Shown: positions 31,631-40,650 of the stretch, one piece after another | Layout: each line of letters begins with the position of its first letter | How positions within the stretch are numbered: the stretch's first letter is position 1 | NCBI RefSeq assembly: GCF_032460525.1 | Contig: NZ_CP135963.1 | Coordinates: 2,108,001 to 2,172,000 of the forward strand | Length of the DNA stretch: 64,000 nucleotides | Direction: 5' to 3' | Source of the DNA: Geodermatophilus sp. DSM 44513 | Lineage (GTDB): Bacteria > Actinomycetota > Actinomycetes > Mycobacteriales > Geodermatophilaceae | Program-made: the position numbers and the translations under genes | The notes under the pieces: generated by a model | The model's input: the letters and a program-made list of their open reading frames with translations, nothing else | Told to the model about the DNA's origin: nothing | The model's database searches: none

Positions 31631-32107
31631 TCAACGACCTGCGCGTGACCGGCGGTCGTGCGCCGCAGGGGTCAGCCACCGGCGGACCGCCCGGTGCACG
31701 CCCACCCAGCCGAGGACGGCGAGCCCCAGGCTCGCGCCCCACACGGCGGGGGTGGTCCACGGGCGGGTCGCTGCCTCCGCGGGAAGCCAGGCGGCGGTGC
31801 GCAGGGCGAGTGCCGGCAGCGCGGCGGCCAGCGGGGCCAGGACCCCCAGCGCCGCCAGCGCCGCACTCCACCGGCCGACCAGGGGCAGAGCCGCGTCATC
31901 GGCGTACGCCCGGCGCCAGGCGAGGACGGCGGCGACTCCCGCGACGGCGGCGCTGACCGCGACGACGTCGGCGGTGCCGGCCCCGGACACGCCACCCCGG
32001 TCGCCGGCCGAGGAGACCACGAGCGCCGGCGCGACGAGCAGGCCTCCGACCGCCGCGGCGTACCCGCCGGCGGCCACCGCGCCCGCCGTTCCGGTGCCCA
32101 CCGTCAC
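31631..32107 (-). CDS. hypothetical integral membrane protein
   Basis: A 158-residue hydrophobic protein with about four membrane segments (roughly 5-33, 43-63, 77-105 and 115-140) and a basic cytoplasmic tail (HDRRSRAGR). The GTG at 32107 overlaps the stop of the upstream Tat-exported phosphoesterase gene by 4 nt, so the two are co-translated. The product may be a membrane partner of that enzyme. No family is recognised. Confidence 0.7.
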   Translation of the reverse strand: MTVGTGTAGAVAAGGYAAAVGGLLVAPALVVSSAGDRGGVSGAGTADVVAVSAAVAGVAAVLAWRRAYADDAALPLVGRWSAALAALGVLAPLAAALPALALRTAAWLPAEAATRPWTTPAVWGASLGLAVLGWVGVHRAVRRWLTPAAHDRRSRAGR

Positions 32108-33072
32108 CGTCCCTCCCGGGCCCGGAGCTCGAACCGGTCGAGGACGATCCCGTCGGCCCGCACCGAGCGACCCGTGAGCCGGTCACCGACGACGTCGACG
32201 TGCAGGTACTGCAGCGCCGACGCGGCGGCCACGGTGTGCCGGCTGCGGCCCACCGGGGTGGTCTTGCAGCCGCCGCCGCTGACCACGTGGGTGACTCCCT
32301 CGACGGGGCGGGTCCGCTCGTAGTGGTGGTCGTGCCCGGTGAGGACCAGGTCGACGGCGCGCCGGGCGAAGACGGGGGCCAGCACGTCCTCCGCTCCCGG
32401 CGTCGGCCCGTGCGAGCCGGCCGAGTACACCGGGTGGTGCATGCAGACGACCTTCCACTGGTTGACCGAGCTGGCCAGGGCGTCGTCGAGCCACTCCAGC
32501 TGGGCCGACGACTCCTCGCCCAGCAGCCCCGGGGCACTGGAGTCGAGGTAGAAGAAGTCCACCGGGCCGTGGCTGGTCGTGTAGGTGCGGGCCGGGGTGC
32601 CCAGCAGCCGCAGCTCGGCGTCGATCTCGGCCAGGCTCTCGTCGCTGTGGTGCAGGGCCCCGTCGTGGTTGCCGATGGCGAGCTCGAAGCGGACGCCGGC
32701 GTCGATCAGCGGGCGCATCGGGCGGACGAAGACGTCGTCGAAGCGGTCCTCCACCCGGCCGTAGTAGCAGAGGTCGCCCAGGTGCGTGACCAGGCCGTAG
32801 GGCGACTGCCGGTAGCCACGGGCCATGCGCTCGGCCACCGCCATGGCCTGCCGCCCGCCGCTGCCGGTGTCGCCCACCGCGGCGAAGGTCAGCCGGTCGG
32901 CGGCCTGCGGCCACGCTCGCGCGGGCAGGGTCAGCCGGGTCTCGGCACCGGGCAGCAGGTCCTCCCGGCCGAGCAGCGGCCACAGCTGGCCGGTCAGCCC
33001 ACCTCCGGCGGCGAGGGTGCCGACCGCACCGAGGCCGGCGGCGAGCAGCTGTCTGCGGTTGAGCGGGGGCAC
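32104..33072 (-). CDS. Tat-exported metallophosphoesterase
   Basis: A 322-residue protein with a twin-arginine signal (LNRRQLLAAGLGAVG) at the N-terminus. The phosphoesterase core shows AAVGDTGSGG, THLGDLCYYGR, AIGNHDGALHH, CMHHPVYSAG and LTGHDHHYERT, a complete metal-ligand set of the purple acid phosphatase/calcineurin superfamily. It is distinct from the other two phosphoesterases in the window. Export by Tat implies folding and metal loading in the cytoplasm before secretion. GTG 33072 is the start. The coupled downstream gene is a small membrane protein. Confidence 0.88.
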   Translation of the reverse strand: MPPLNRRQLLAAGLGAVGTLAAGGGLTGQLWPLLGREDLLPGAETRLTLPARAWPQAADRLTFAAVGDTGSGGRQAMAVAERMARGYRQSPYGLVTHLGDLCYYGRVEDRFDDVFVRPMRPLIDAGVRFELAIGNHDGALHHSDESLAEIDAELRLLGTPARTYTTSHGPVDFFYLDSSAPGLLGEESSAQLEWLDDALASSVNQWKVVCMHHPVYSAGSHGPTPGAEDVLAPVFARRAVDLVLTGHDHHYERTRPVEGVTHVVSGGGCKTTPVGRSRHTVAAASALQYLHVDVVGDRLTGRSVRADGIVLDRFELRAREGR

Positions 33073-33153
33073 GACCGAGAGGACCTCCGGGAACTGGGCG
33101 CCGTCCCCAGGTGGAACGCCGCCTGGCCGCCGGTGTTCCGGCGGGCCTCCCGC

Positions 33154-33564
33154 TCATGCCGCGGCGCGGGCGCGCTCGGGGTCGGCCGGTGTCGCGGTCT
33201 CCAGCACGCGCACGTCGGCCCGCAGGTGCTGCACCCGCAGGTCCGACAGGCAACCGCGCAGCTCCCGCCGGTCGAACTCGTCGATCCCCGGCCGCAGCCG
33301 GAAGGCGAACACCCCCGGCTCGACCGTGCGGAAGGACTCCGCCACGACGTCGGCGTTGACCAGCAGCCGGCAGGTGCTCACCAGGCCGCGCACCATCTCC
33401 TCCCGCACCCCGGGGTCCTCCCCCCGGACGTACGCGGCGACGACGACGTCGGTGTAGGACCCCTCGGGCTGCTCGACCTCGACGGTCATCAGCTCGGCCC
33501 GCAGCAGCAGCATCCCGGGGACGACGACCACCGCGGCCAGCAGCGCCAGCAGTCCCCGCCTCAT
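33154..33564 (-). CDS. hypothetical secreted or membrane-anchored protein
   Basis: A 136-residue protein with a single N-terminal hydrophobic segment (LLALLAAVVVVPGMLLL) and an extracytoplasmic domain (VVVAAYVRGEDPGVREEMVR, TCRLLVNADVVAESFR, ELRGCLSDLRVQHLRADVRV). Two cysteines about 55 residues apart may form a disulfide. The ATG at 33564 overlaps the stop of the preceding membrane-protein gene (ATGA). It is the third gene of the PEP-synthase-like unit. No known family. Confidence 0.7.
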   Translation of the reverse strand: MRRGLLALLAAVVVVPGMLLLRAELMTVEVEQPEGSYTDVVVAAYVRGEDPGVREEMVRGLVSTCRLLVNADVVAESFRTVEPGVFAFRLRPGIDEFDRRELRGCLSDLRVQHLRADVRVLETATPADPERARAAA

Positions 33565-34106
33565 CCCGCCGCCCCGTGCCCGGAGGGCCCGAGCAGCACG
33601 CGCAGCGCCGGGTCGTCGGCGCGGCCGTCCCCGGCGAGCACCTCGCCCTCGGTGGGCACGAGCCGGCCGGCGGGGAAGGCGACGTCCCGCAACTGGCGGG
33701 CCAGCTCCTCCTCGACGCCGCTGCGCGCCGACGCGCCGGCCAGCCGCTCCACCAGCCACGCCGCTCCCGACACCAGGACCCCGCCCCCGAGCAGGATCGG
33801 GATGAAGACCGACGTCCGGTCGAACGCCTCGGGCCGCAACCAGGGGAACGGACGCACGTCGACCGGTGCCGCCCGCAGCCGGTCCAGCGGGTCGGGGGAG
33901 GGCCGGTCCCGCGCCGTCCCGACGCGTTGTTCCAGGCCGGCCAGCCGGCGGAGCACCAGGGCGGTGCAGACCCCCACCAGGCCGGCGAGGAACAGCACGC
34001 CGACGAGCAGGGCGCGGTGCCACTCCCAGCGGTAGACGTAGACGACCAGGTACGCGCCCGAGGCGACCAGGGCGACGATCCCGGTGATCCAGCTCAGCGT
34101 CCTCAT
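33561..34106 (-). CDS. hypothetical membrane protein
   Basis: A 181-residue protein with two N-terminal membrane segments (about 8-26 and 35-53) and a third near 104-120 (FIPILLGGGVLVSGAAWLVE). The last 60 residues are predicted cytoplasmic or extracytoplasmic and include EEELARQLRDVAFPAGRLVP. ATG 34106 overlaps the stop of the PEP-synthase-like gene, and its own stop overlaps the next gene, which makes a strictly coupled triplet. No family recognised. It may anchor the phosphotransferase at the membrane. Confidence 0.75.
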   Translation of the reverse strand: MRTLSWITGIVALVASGAYLVVYVYRWEWHRALLVGVLFLAGLVGVCTALVLRRLAGLEQRVGTARDRPSPDPLDRLRAAPVDVRPFPWLRPEAFDRTSVFIPILLGGGVLVSGAAWLVERLAGASARSGVEEELARQLRDVAFPAGRLVPTEGEVLAGDGRADDPALRVLLGPSGHGAAG

Positions 34107-36187
34107 GCGCCGTCCTGCTCCTCGACCTCGCCGGTCGTCCCGTCCACCCGGACGACCGTGCCCGGTGCGAACCGCTCGAGCGCCCCGGCGGCGCCGACCA
34201 CCGTCGGGACGCCGGCCTCGCGGGCCAGGATCGCCAGGTGCGCCAGCACGCTGCCGGTCTCGGCGACCAGGCCGGCCAGCCGCGGCAGCACCGGCGCCAG
34301 CGCCGGGTCCAGCGTCCGGACGACGAGCACCGCACCGGCGGGCGGGTCGTCGCCGTGGTGCACCGGGCCGCTCCCGGTCCCGCCACCGGCGCCGGTCGCT
34401 CCCGCTCCGCCGCCGACCGGCACGGGCCGGCCGGTGTCGCTCATCCGGAAGCGGGCCGGCAGCGGGTCTCCGGGGACGACCGGCCGGGGCGACGCGACGG
34501 CGGTCGGGTCGTCGACCAGCGCGGCGAGGTCGGCCAGCCGCAGACCGCCGACCTCCTCCGCCCGTGCCAGCCGACCGTCCGCCGCGAGGCGTCCACCGAG
34601 GGTCCAGGCGGCGCGGGCCCCCACCTCCTGCAGCCAACGGACCCGCAGCCGCAGCGCCTCGCGCAGCAGGCCCGGGTCGTCCGCGTCCGTCGCCGGCCGG
34701 TCGTCGGCCCCGGGCCCGGTCGCCGGGACGGCGACGTCCGCGGGCAGCGAGGGGGCCGCCCGCACCCCGGGCGGGGCGAGCGCCAGGACCACCGGCTGGG
34801 CGGCGACGGTCTCGGCGTCGGACCGGCCGGCCGCACGGGCGCGGGCCAGCACCTCCAGGGCGGTGCCGGTGCCGGTGGCCCGCGGCACGCCGGGGTCGGC
34901 CAGCAGGCCGACGAGCAGTTCGTGGGCGTGCACCGACAGCAGCGCGGGCCGCAGCCGGTGCAGGACGGCGACCAGCCGACGCTCGTCGAGGTCGTCCAGC
35001 GGCGGGACCCCGGCCAGCGCGGTGTCCGCGGCGGCCAGCACGTCGCGGGCCAGTGACGGCAGCGCCGAGCGCAGCCGGCCCACCCGCCACGAGGTGTGCA
35101 GGCGCCGCAGCCGAGGGCGCGGGTCCAGCCACTCGCGCGCCGTGGGCGACCGGTGCCGGGGCTCCAGCAGGTCGAGGTCGACCGCCGCCCGGCCGTCGAG
35201 CACGGTGATCAGCGGAGAGGCCTCGACATCGGCGGCGGAGGCCGCGCCGGCGAGCAGCAGCGCCCGGCCGAGCGCGGTCCGCAGCGGCTCGACCCACAGG
35301 TCGGCCTCCAGCGGCTGCAGGGGAGCGGGGAAGGTCTCGGCCACCGGACCGGGGCCGAGCACCGGACCCCGGGGGCGGCCGCGGCGCTCGGCGGTCACGG
35401 GCCGGCTCTGCAGCAGCCGCAGCCGCCCGCCCTCGTCGTGGGCCCACTCCACGTCCTGCGGGCCGCCGAAGACCTCCGCCGTCCGCGCCGCCAGGCCGGC
35501 CAGCTCCCTCAGGTGCCGCCGGCCCAGCCGTGCGCCGCCCTCGCCGCGGGTCGCCTCGACCAGCCGGCCGGAACGCTCCAGCTCGTAGCGGCTGCCGTCG
35601 ACCTCCCCGCTGACCAGCCGGTCCGGGCCGCCCCGCACGGCGGCGGCCACCAGCCGGTCCTCCCGCCCCGACACCGGGTCGATGCCGAACAGCACGCCGC
35701 CGCAGCGCGCCGCCAGCAGCGGCTGCACGAGGACGGCCAGCGGCTCCCTCCCGGTCAGGACGTCCGACCCGGTTGCGGCGCGTCCACGGGAGGCGATGAC
35801 CAGGTCGACCGCTCGCCGGAGACCATCGAGGCCGTGGACGCCCACCACCGACTCGAACCGGCCGGCCATCGACGAGGTCCCGAGGTCCTCGACCGTGGAG
35901 CTGCTGCGCACCACGAGCGGCCGCGAGTCGTCCCGGGTCAGCGTCCGCCAGGCATCCAGCACCTCGGGCGGCAGGGAGGCCCCAGCGGCGATCGCCTCGA
36001 CCGCCTCGGTGGTGATCACGAAGCCGGGCACCACGGGGAGTCCCGCGCGGGAGGCGGTGACCAGCGCGGCTGCCTTCGCGCCGGCCACCTCGTGGTCGGC
36101 CGCCCGCTCGTCGTCCAGCCAGAGGACGCACGGGCGGTCGGCGGCGAGCGGCGGACCTCCCGGGTCCGCGGACGGCAGCGGTTGCAC
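34103..36187 (-). CDS. PEP-synthase-like ATP-grasp/phosphohistidine phosphotransferase
   Basis: About 694 residues. The N-terminal PPDK/PEP-synthase ATP-binding domain shows GAKAAALVTASRAGLPVVPG, VRSSSTVEDLGTSSMAGRFE, AVLVQPLLAARCGGVLFGID and LQSRPVT. A variable middle region of about 300 residues follows. The C-terminal swivelling domain has GSVLAHLAILAREAGVPTVV, with the phospho-carrier histidine in AHLAI. The PEP/pyruvate barrel of true PEP synthase is absent. This domain order matches rifampin-phosphotransferase-type enzymes, which pass a phosphate from ATP via His to a small molecule. The start is uncertain: GTG 36187 lies only 2-3 nt after AGGAG. It heads a unit with two membrane proteins. 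The acceptor is unknown. Confidence 0.8.
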   Translation of the reverse strand: MQPLPSADPGGPPLAADRPCVLWLDDERAADHEVAGAKAAALVTASRAGLPVVPGFVITTEAVEAIAAGASLPPEVLDAWRTLTRDDSRPLVVRSSSTVEDLGTSSMAGRFESVVGVHGLDGLRRAVDLVIASRGRAATGSDVLTGREPLAVLVQPLLAARCGGVLFGIDPVSGREDRLVAAAVRGGPDRLVSGEVDGSRYELERSGRLVEATRGEGGARLGRRHLRELAGLAARTAEVFGGPQDVEWAHDEGGRLRLLQSRPVTAERRGRPRGPVLGPGPVAETFPAPLQPLEADLWVEPLRTALGRALLLAGAASAADVEASPLITVLDGRAAVDLDLLEPRHRSPTAREWLDPRPRLRRLHTSWRVGRLRSALPSLARDVLAAADTALAGVPPLDDLDERRLVAVLHRLRPALLSVHAHELLVGLLADPGVPRATGTGTALEVLARARAAGRSDAETVAAQPVVLALAPPGVRAAPSLPADVAVPATGPGADDRPATDADDPGLLREALRLRVRWLQEVGARAAWTLGGRLAADGRLARAEEVGGLRLADLAALVDDPTAVASPRPVVPGDPLPARFRMSDTGRPVPVGGGAGATGAGGGTGSGPVHHGDDPPAGAVLVVRTLDPALAPVLPRLAGLVAETGSVLAHLAILAREAGVPTVVGAAGALERFAPGTVVRVDGTTGEVEEQDGA

Positions 36188-36625
36188 GTCTCCTGGTTGC
36201 CCGGTCGGGTCCCGCGGATGCGCGCCGGTCGCCCCTCGTGGCGGTTTCGACCCGGAACCGTCACGGGACCGCAACACCCGACGGTGCCCCGGGAGGACCT
36301 CCGCTGCCCTGTGCCCCACCGCGCCACGCGCAGCTCCGCCCGGACTCGACCGGGGCCCATCCGACCGCCGGCAGCGGCGCCCTCGCTGTCCGCTGCCGCG
36401 GCGGTCACCGTGGACGGGTCGCGGTGCACCGGCCTGACACGGCCTCGTCATGCAGGGCCGGGGTGGCGTGACAGCTCCGTGACGTCGATCGGTGGCCCGG
36501 GTTGCCGCCAGTGACCGGGGGCCATGACGGGTGGGCGGTACCCGACCGCGGCCCCACACGTCGGGGCCCGGTCCGCTGCGGCCGGCCCGCGGCCGCAGCG
36601 CCCACGAGCCGAGGCGGAGGGGATC
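36188..36625. other. divergent promoter region
   Basis: About 440 nt between the leftward PEP-synthase-like gene and the rightward small membrane-protein gene. It should contain both promoters. No operator, repeat or convincing small gene was recognised. Confidence 0.4.
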
Positions 36626-36955
36626 ATGCAGTGGGTCGTCGCCGGCGCCCTGTTCGTGCTCTGTGCCGTGCTCGCCACCCGGGGAGCGACGCTGATGGCC
36701 GCCGACGGCCGCGGCCGCCCGGCGGACACGGAGGCACCGACCGACGAGGTGGCCGATCGACGCGCCATCCGAGGTCTCGTCCTCACGGCGACGGCGACTG
36801 CCTGCGGTGCCGTCGGCGCCACCGTGCTGTCCGCCGGCGCCGGCCCCGGGTGGGGGCCGCTGGTGGCTGCCCTCTGCCGCGCCGCGCTGTTCGTCGTGGG
36901 CCCCGTGGCCGTGGTGCTCTCCTGCGAGAGGTCCGGCCGCCGGACGGAACACTGA
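36626..36955 (+). CDS. hypothetical small membrane protein
   Basis: A 109-residue protein with ATG 36626 after GGAGGGG. There are three hydrophobic segments: residues 3-20, about 52-70 and about 80-98 (VAALCRAALFVVGPVAVVL). A charged loop (DGRGRPADTEAPTDEVADRR) separates the first two. No family is recognised. It stands alone between the PEP-synthase-like operon and the histidine kinase gene. Confidence 0.65.
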   Translation: MQWVVAGALFVLCAVLATRGATLMAADGRGRPADTEAPTDEVADRRAIRGLVLTATATACGAVGATVLSAGAGPGWGPLVAALCRAALFVVGPVAVVLSCERSGRRTEH

Positions 36956-37326
36956 CCCGGGCCGCTCGGGACGTGGTGGAGCTGTCGACCGCCCACGGCG
37001 TCGTGCGCGCTGGACAGCGGTCGACCCGTTGGCCGGAGCACCTCGGACTCGCGGCGGGTGACCCTCCCGGCCCTGTCCCGGAGTAGGCGTACGCACACGG
37101 AACGACGGGCCTCTCAGGTGGCACCGGGATCCGGGAGGCCACGGTGCCCAGCGCACCCCGGCTGGACCTACTGTCGGTGCTGGGTCGAAGCGAGGCTCCA
37201 GGGTCGGTGACCACGCGGTCGGCGACGGCTGAGCGGGGCCCGCCAGCAGACGGCCGGCCCGGTGCGGGCTGCGTCCGGGTCCGTTCGCGAGGATCGCGCG
37301 CTGCAGGGAGGTCGAGGACTCGGGTC
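36956..37326. other. intergenic region upstream of the GAF histidine kinase
   Basis: About 370 nt with an in-frame extension of the kinase reading frame (from GTG 37144) that is Arg/Gly/Pro-rich and has no RBS. I regard it as non-coding leader. No operator was recognised. Confidence 0.4.
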
Positions 37327-38565
37327 ATGTCCGAAGTCGAGGGGCTCCTGACCCCGGCGGCGTTGGTCGAGGCCGCCCAGCAGATGGGCGGGGAGCGGAC
37401 CCGCGCCGGTGCCCTGGCCCGCGTCGTGTCACTGACCGCGTCGCTGGTGCCCGGCGCCGAACAGACGTCCGTCACGGTCCTCGTCGGCGATCGGTTGATC
37501 ACCCTGGCGGCCAGCGGACCGGTGGCCCGGCAACTCGACGAGGTCCAGGACGAGGCCGGGGAGGGGCCCTGCCTGACCGCAGCTCGAGACGGCGACCCGG
37601 TCCTGGTCGAGGACACGGCGGTCGAGCGCCGCTGGCCCCGGTACGCCTCCCGCGCCCAGGTGCTGCGGGTGGGGAGCACGCTGTCGCTGCCCATGCCCCT
37701 GCCGATGCCCGCAGGATCCCGGATGACCGGTTCGCTCAACATCTGCTCGTCGGAGGCGGCCGCGTTCACCCCCGCTGCCCGGACGGTCGCCTCGGTGCTG
37801 CTCGGCCAGGCCACGCTGGCGCTCATCTCCGCCACCGAGCGGGAGCGTGCGGCCGACCGGGTGGCGCAGGTCGAGTCCGTGCTCGGGCTGCTGGTCCACG
37901 ACCTGCGCTCGGGGATGACCGTGGCGCTGTCGGGCCAGGACCACCTGGCCAGCCAGCGCGACCAGCTCGACCCGACCGGTCGGGAGGCGCTGGACCTGCT
38001 CGGCGACGAGCTGCACCGGCAGCAGCACCTCCTGACCGAGTTGGTGGAGCTCGTCCGCGCCGAACTCCCCTCCACCCGCGCCACCGCACTGCTGCCCGTG
38101 GTCCGGGCGGCGGCGGATCTGCACCGCCGCCCGGTGCCGGTGCTCCACGGCCCCGACGCCGAGTCGGTGGTGGTCCGGATCCACCCGCTGCGGTTGCGCC
38201 GCATCCTGGCCAACCTGCTGGACCACGCCGAGCGGCACGCCGACGGTGCGACCGCACTCCGGGTCTCCGGCGCGGAGGTGGTGGCCTGGGTGGCCGTCGA
38301 GGACGCCGGCCCCGGGGTGCCGGTCGAGCGACGGGAGGGCATCTTCACCCGCCTCGTGAACTCCCCGGTCCCCGCGGACGTCCGCGAGGGCAGCCACCTG
38401 GGTCTGGCATTGAGCCGGCTCCATGCCCGTCTGGCCGGTGGTGACCTCATCGTCGAGGACCGCCCCGGCGGTGGCGCACGCTTCGTCCTGGCGTTGCCCA
38501 CGGCCAGCTCACCCGTCCCGATCGCCTCGACCGCCGATCGACAGCTCCGGGTCGACGCCGAGTAG
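37327..38565 (+). CDS. GAF-domain sensor histidine kinase
   Basis: A 412-residue soluble sensor kinase. The N-terminal GAF domain (about 20-170) shows SVTVLVGDRLITLAASGPVA and EGPCLTAARDGDPVLVEDT. The dimerisation/phospho-acceptor helix has LLVHDLRSGMTVAL, an HDLR-type H-box near residue 195. The ATPase domain shows ILANLLDHAERHA (N-box with His where Asn is usual), VEDAGPGVP (G1) and SHLGLALSRLHARLAGG (G2). No transmembrane segment is present, so a cytoplasmic signal is likely. There is no response regulator next to it. The N-box change is tolerated in some actinobacterial kinases, but activity is uncertain. Confidence 0.8.
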   Translation: MSEVEGLLTPAALVEAAQQMGGERTRAGALARVVSLTASLVPGAEQTSVTVLVGDRLITLAASGPVARQLDEVQDEAGEGPCLTAARDGDPVLVEDTAVERRWPRYASRAQVLRVGSTLSLPMPLPMPAGSRMTGSLNICSSEAAAFTPAARTVASVLLGQATLALISATERERAADRVAQVESVLGLLVHDLRSGMTVALSGQDHLASQRDQLDPTGREALDLLGDELHRQQHLLTELVELVRAELPSTRATALLPVVRAAADLHRRPVPVLHGPDAESVVVRIHPLRLRRILANLLDHAERHADGATALRVSGAEVVAWVAVEDAGPGVPVERREGIFTRLVNSPVPADVREGSHLGLALSRLHARLAGGDLIVEDRPGGGARFVLALPTASSPVPIASTADRQLRVDAE

Positions 38566-38768
38566 AGCAGCGCCGGCGACGCCGCAGACGGCGGCCACCA
38601 CGTCCGGTGGCAGTGCACCGTCACCCGTGGACAGCCTGTCGGGTCCCGCCTCCGCCGTCGACGCGGGGCGCCGTGAGCAGCACGAGCTCGGCTCCGGTCC
38701 GGGAGGACTCACCGCCCCGGAGCTCGTCCGGGACCTCGACCACGGTTCGTGATCCGGAGCTGCGCCGA

Positions 38769-38801
38769 CCGTCCGGCCGGGACGCGGCCCCGGCCGGACG
38801 G
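38769..38801 (-). terminator. GC-rich terminator hairpin
   Basis: CCGTCCGGCCGGG and CCCGGCCGGACGG are complementary arms separated by a 6-7 nt loop. It lies 9 nt beyond the stop of the leftward lipoprotein gene (38810). It has no T-run, as is common in high-GC actinobacteria. Confidence 0.7.
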
Positions 38802-38809
38802 CAGTGGCG

Positions 38810-39325
38810 TCAGCCCTGTGCGTTCTGGAGCACCTCGACGCTGTCGGCGACGACGTAGTTCTCGTCGGCGTACTCCTCGAACAGCGCGTCGTCGAGGTCG
38901 ATGCCGAGGTCCTGCTCGACGTCGGTGACGGTGAAGCCCTCCATGACGGTGCCGGTCACCTCGACGGTGGTCTCGGGGGAGAGCTGGTCGTCGCCCGTCG
39001 CGCCGACCACCAACAGCGGCTCGACGGTGGTGTCGTCGGCGCCGGCGATGGTGAACGCCTCGGGGGTGATCACCTCGTTGACGTCGGCGGAGAGGGTGAC
39101 CTGCTCGTCGACGTAGGAGGTGACGTCTCCGTAGAAGGCGCTGTCGTAGGCGCCGTCGTAGGGGCCGGCGGCCGCCGCGTCGTCCTCGGTGACCTCCTCG
39201 ACGTCGGCGCCGGCCTCGTCGCCGGCGGTGTCGCCGCAGGCGGCCAGCCCCACGGTTGCGAACGCCGCAACGGTCGCCACGGTGGCCCGGGCGGTGCGGG
39301 AGCGAGGGGTCGGGGTGGAGCGCAT
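38810..39325 (-). CDS. secreted lipoprotein, member of a three-copy local family
   Basis: A 171-residue lipoprotein. The signal peptide ends in lipobox LAAC near residue 30. The mature part is acidic with VDEQVTLSADVNEVITPEAF, VEPLLVVGATGDDQL and VEQDLGIDLDDALFEEYADE, ending DSVEVLQNAQG. It aligns along its length with the lipoprotein at 39918 (DEVEVLQ versus DRVEVLQEQ ends, VSEVIT versus VNEVIT) and more weakly with 27691. It is transcribed away from the 39918 copy, with about 590 nt between them. Function is unknown; a strand-rich OB-like domain is my guess from the pattern. Confidence 0.8.
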   Translation of the reverse strand: MRSTPTPRSRTARATVATVAAFATVGLAACGDTAGDEAGADVEEVTEDDAAAAGPYDGAYDSAFYGDVTSYVDEQVTLSADVNEVITPEAFTIAGADDTTVEPLLVVGATGDDQLSPETTVEVTGTVMEGFTVTDVEQDLGIDLDDALFEEYADENYVVADSVEVLQNAQG

Positions 39326-39917
39326 GGGCGTCCTCTCGGTGCGCCGGGGAGTCCCCGGTGTCGGTCAGGTCCTCCCCACCGTCTCCGCGGGGCCGGCGGC
39401 GCAGCCACCCACGGGCACCTTCGTCACCCAGCTGACACCCGAGAGCGCCGGGAGCGACGCAGAGCATGACGGCTGCATGACCACCGGACCGCTGAGGCCG
39501 TCGAGCGCGCGGCCGGTGTTCCTGCTCTCCCGTTCCGCCTCCACCACCGGGCGCCGGGCTCCGACCGCGTGGTCACGCCTGCGCAGGACTCTCCCGCCAC
39601 CGGCGCGACCATGACCGACGACCACGTCGTCGACCGCGAGCCGGCCGACCGCACGCCGGAGGTCACGGTCACCACGGAGGAGCCCGCGAGCCGCCGCTGC
39701 GCGCAGCGCGGACCCCCTCGACGGTGGCCCCCGACACGGGTTCCCACGGCGGACCGCCGATCAGATGACAGGTCCTCCGGGTGTGTTGCGCGGGCCTTGC
39801 GGAACGGTGTCGGAACCACCTCGGTCAGCGTCCCCACGCTGGGGCCGGGCACGCAGACGGCGTCAGAGAACGAGCGGCGCTGCGCGAGACAGCCCGCGAT
39901 CGAGCAGAGGAGTGACC
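39326..39917. other. divergent promoter region between two paralogous lipoprotein genes
   Basis: About 590 nt. Reading frames are present on the plus strand (from about 39611) but show mixed third positions and no motif. No operator or RNA element was recognised. It should hold the promoters of both lipoproteins. Confidence 0.4.
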
Positions 39918-40550
39918 ATGAGCACGAGTCGGCGCTTGACGTCCCGGGGCACGCGACGGGCCAGCCGTACCGCCACCGCTGTCGTGGCAGCGGCCATCGG
40001 CATGGGCGGTCTGGCCGCCTGTGGCGACTCGGCCGGCCCGGAGGCCGGGGGTGTCACCACCGAGGACCTGCAGGGCATCGAGGACGACCTGGGTGCGCTC
40101 GAGGAGCGCGTCGGCGTCCTGGAGGACGCGCCGGCGGATGCCGGCGCGTCGGTCGACCCGACTGCCGAGGGCGAGGCCGGCGTCGTCGAGGACGAGGCCG
40201 GCGTCTTCGACGACGCCCAGTCCCTGATCGGTCAGGACGCCACGGTGAGCGCGGCGGTGTCCGAGGTGATCACCAGCAGCGACGTCGGCAGCGCCTTCCG
40301 GATCGGCAACGAGACCGGTGAGCCGATCGCCGTGGTCAGTGCCAGCCCGCCGGCCCAGCTGGAGACCGATGACGTCGTCCGGGTGTCCGGCACAGTGGTA
40401 CAGGTCCAGCGGGACACCTTCGAGCAGGACTTCGGCATCGCTGCCGACGAGCTGTTCGACGACCCGGACGTCTTCTTCGACACGTTCGACGGCGAGGTCG
40501 CCATGGCTGCCGACCGCGTGGAGGTGCTGCAGGAGCAGACCGGGAACTGA
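39918..40550 (+). CDS. secreted lipoprotein, member of a three-copy local family
   Basis: A 210-residue lipoprotein with ATG 39918 after GAGGAG. A basic n-region (SRRLTSRGTRRASR) precedes the signal core and lipobox LAAC near residue 35. A short helical, heptad-like segment (DLQGIEDDLGALEERVGVLE) comes before the conserved domain ATVSAAVSEVITSSD, EPIAVVSASPPAQL, TFEQDFGIAADELF and ADRVEVLQEQTGN. The extra coiled segment is not present in the other two copies and may mediate oligomerisation. Function unknown; the domain is shared with 38810 and 27691. Confidence 0.85.
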   Translation: MSTSRRLTSRGTRRASRTATAVVAAAIGMGGLAACGDSAGPEAGGVTTEDLQGIEDDLGALEERVGVLEDAPADAGASVDPTAEGEAGVVEDEAGVFDDAQSLIGQDATVSAAVSEVITSSDVGSAFRIGNETGEPIAVVSASPPAQLETDDVVRVSGTVVQVQRDTFEQDFGIAADELFDDPDVFFDTFDGEVAMAADRVEVLQEQTGN

Positions 40551-40650
40551 TCGGCCCCACGGTCCGCGGCGCCTCGCGGCCGGCCCGGTCCCCAGGACCG
40601 TGTGCCGGCGGCGGGGCGCCGTCGCGTGCGGGTGCCCTCGAGGCCGTCGG

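Noticed and set aside
36188..37156. Extension of the PEP-synthase-like frame to 37156 (over 1000 residues)
   Set aside because: Sequence before about 36187 has no domain similarity and covers the promoter and a small plus-strand membrane-protein gene.
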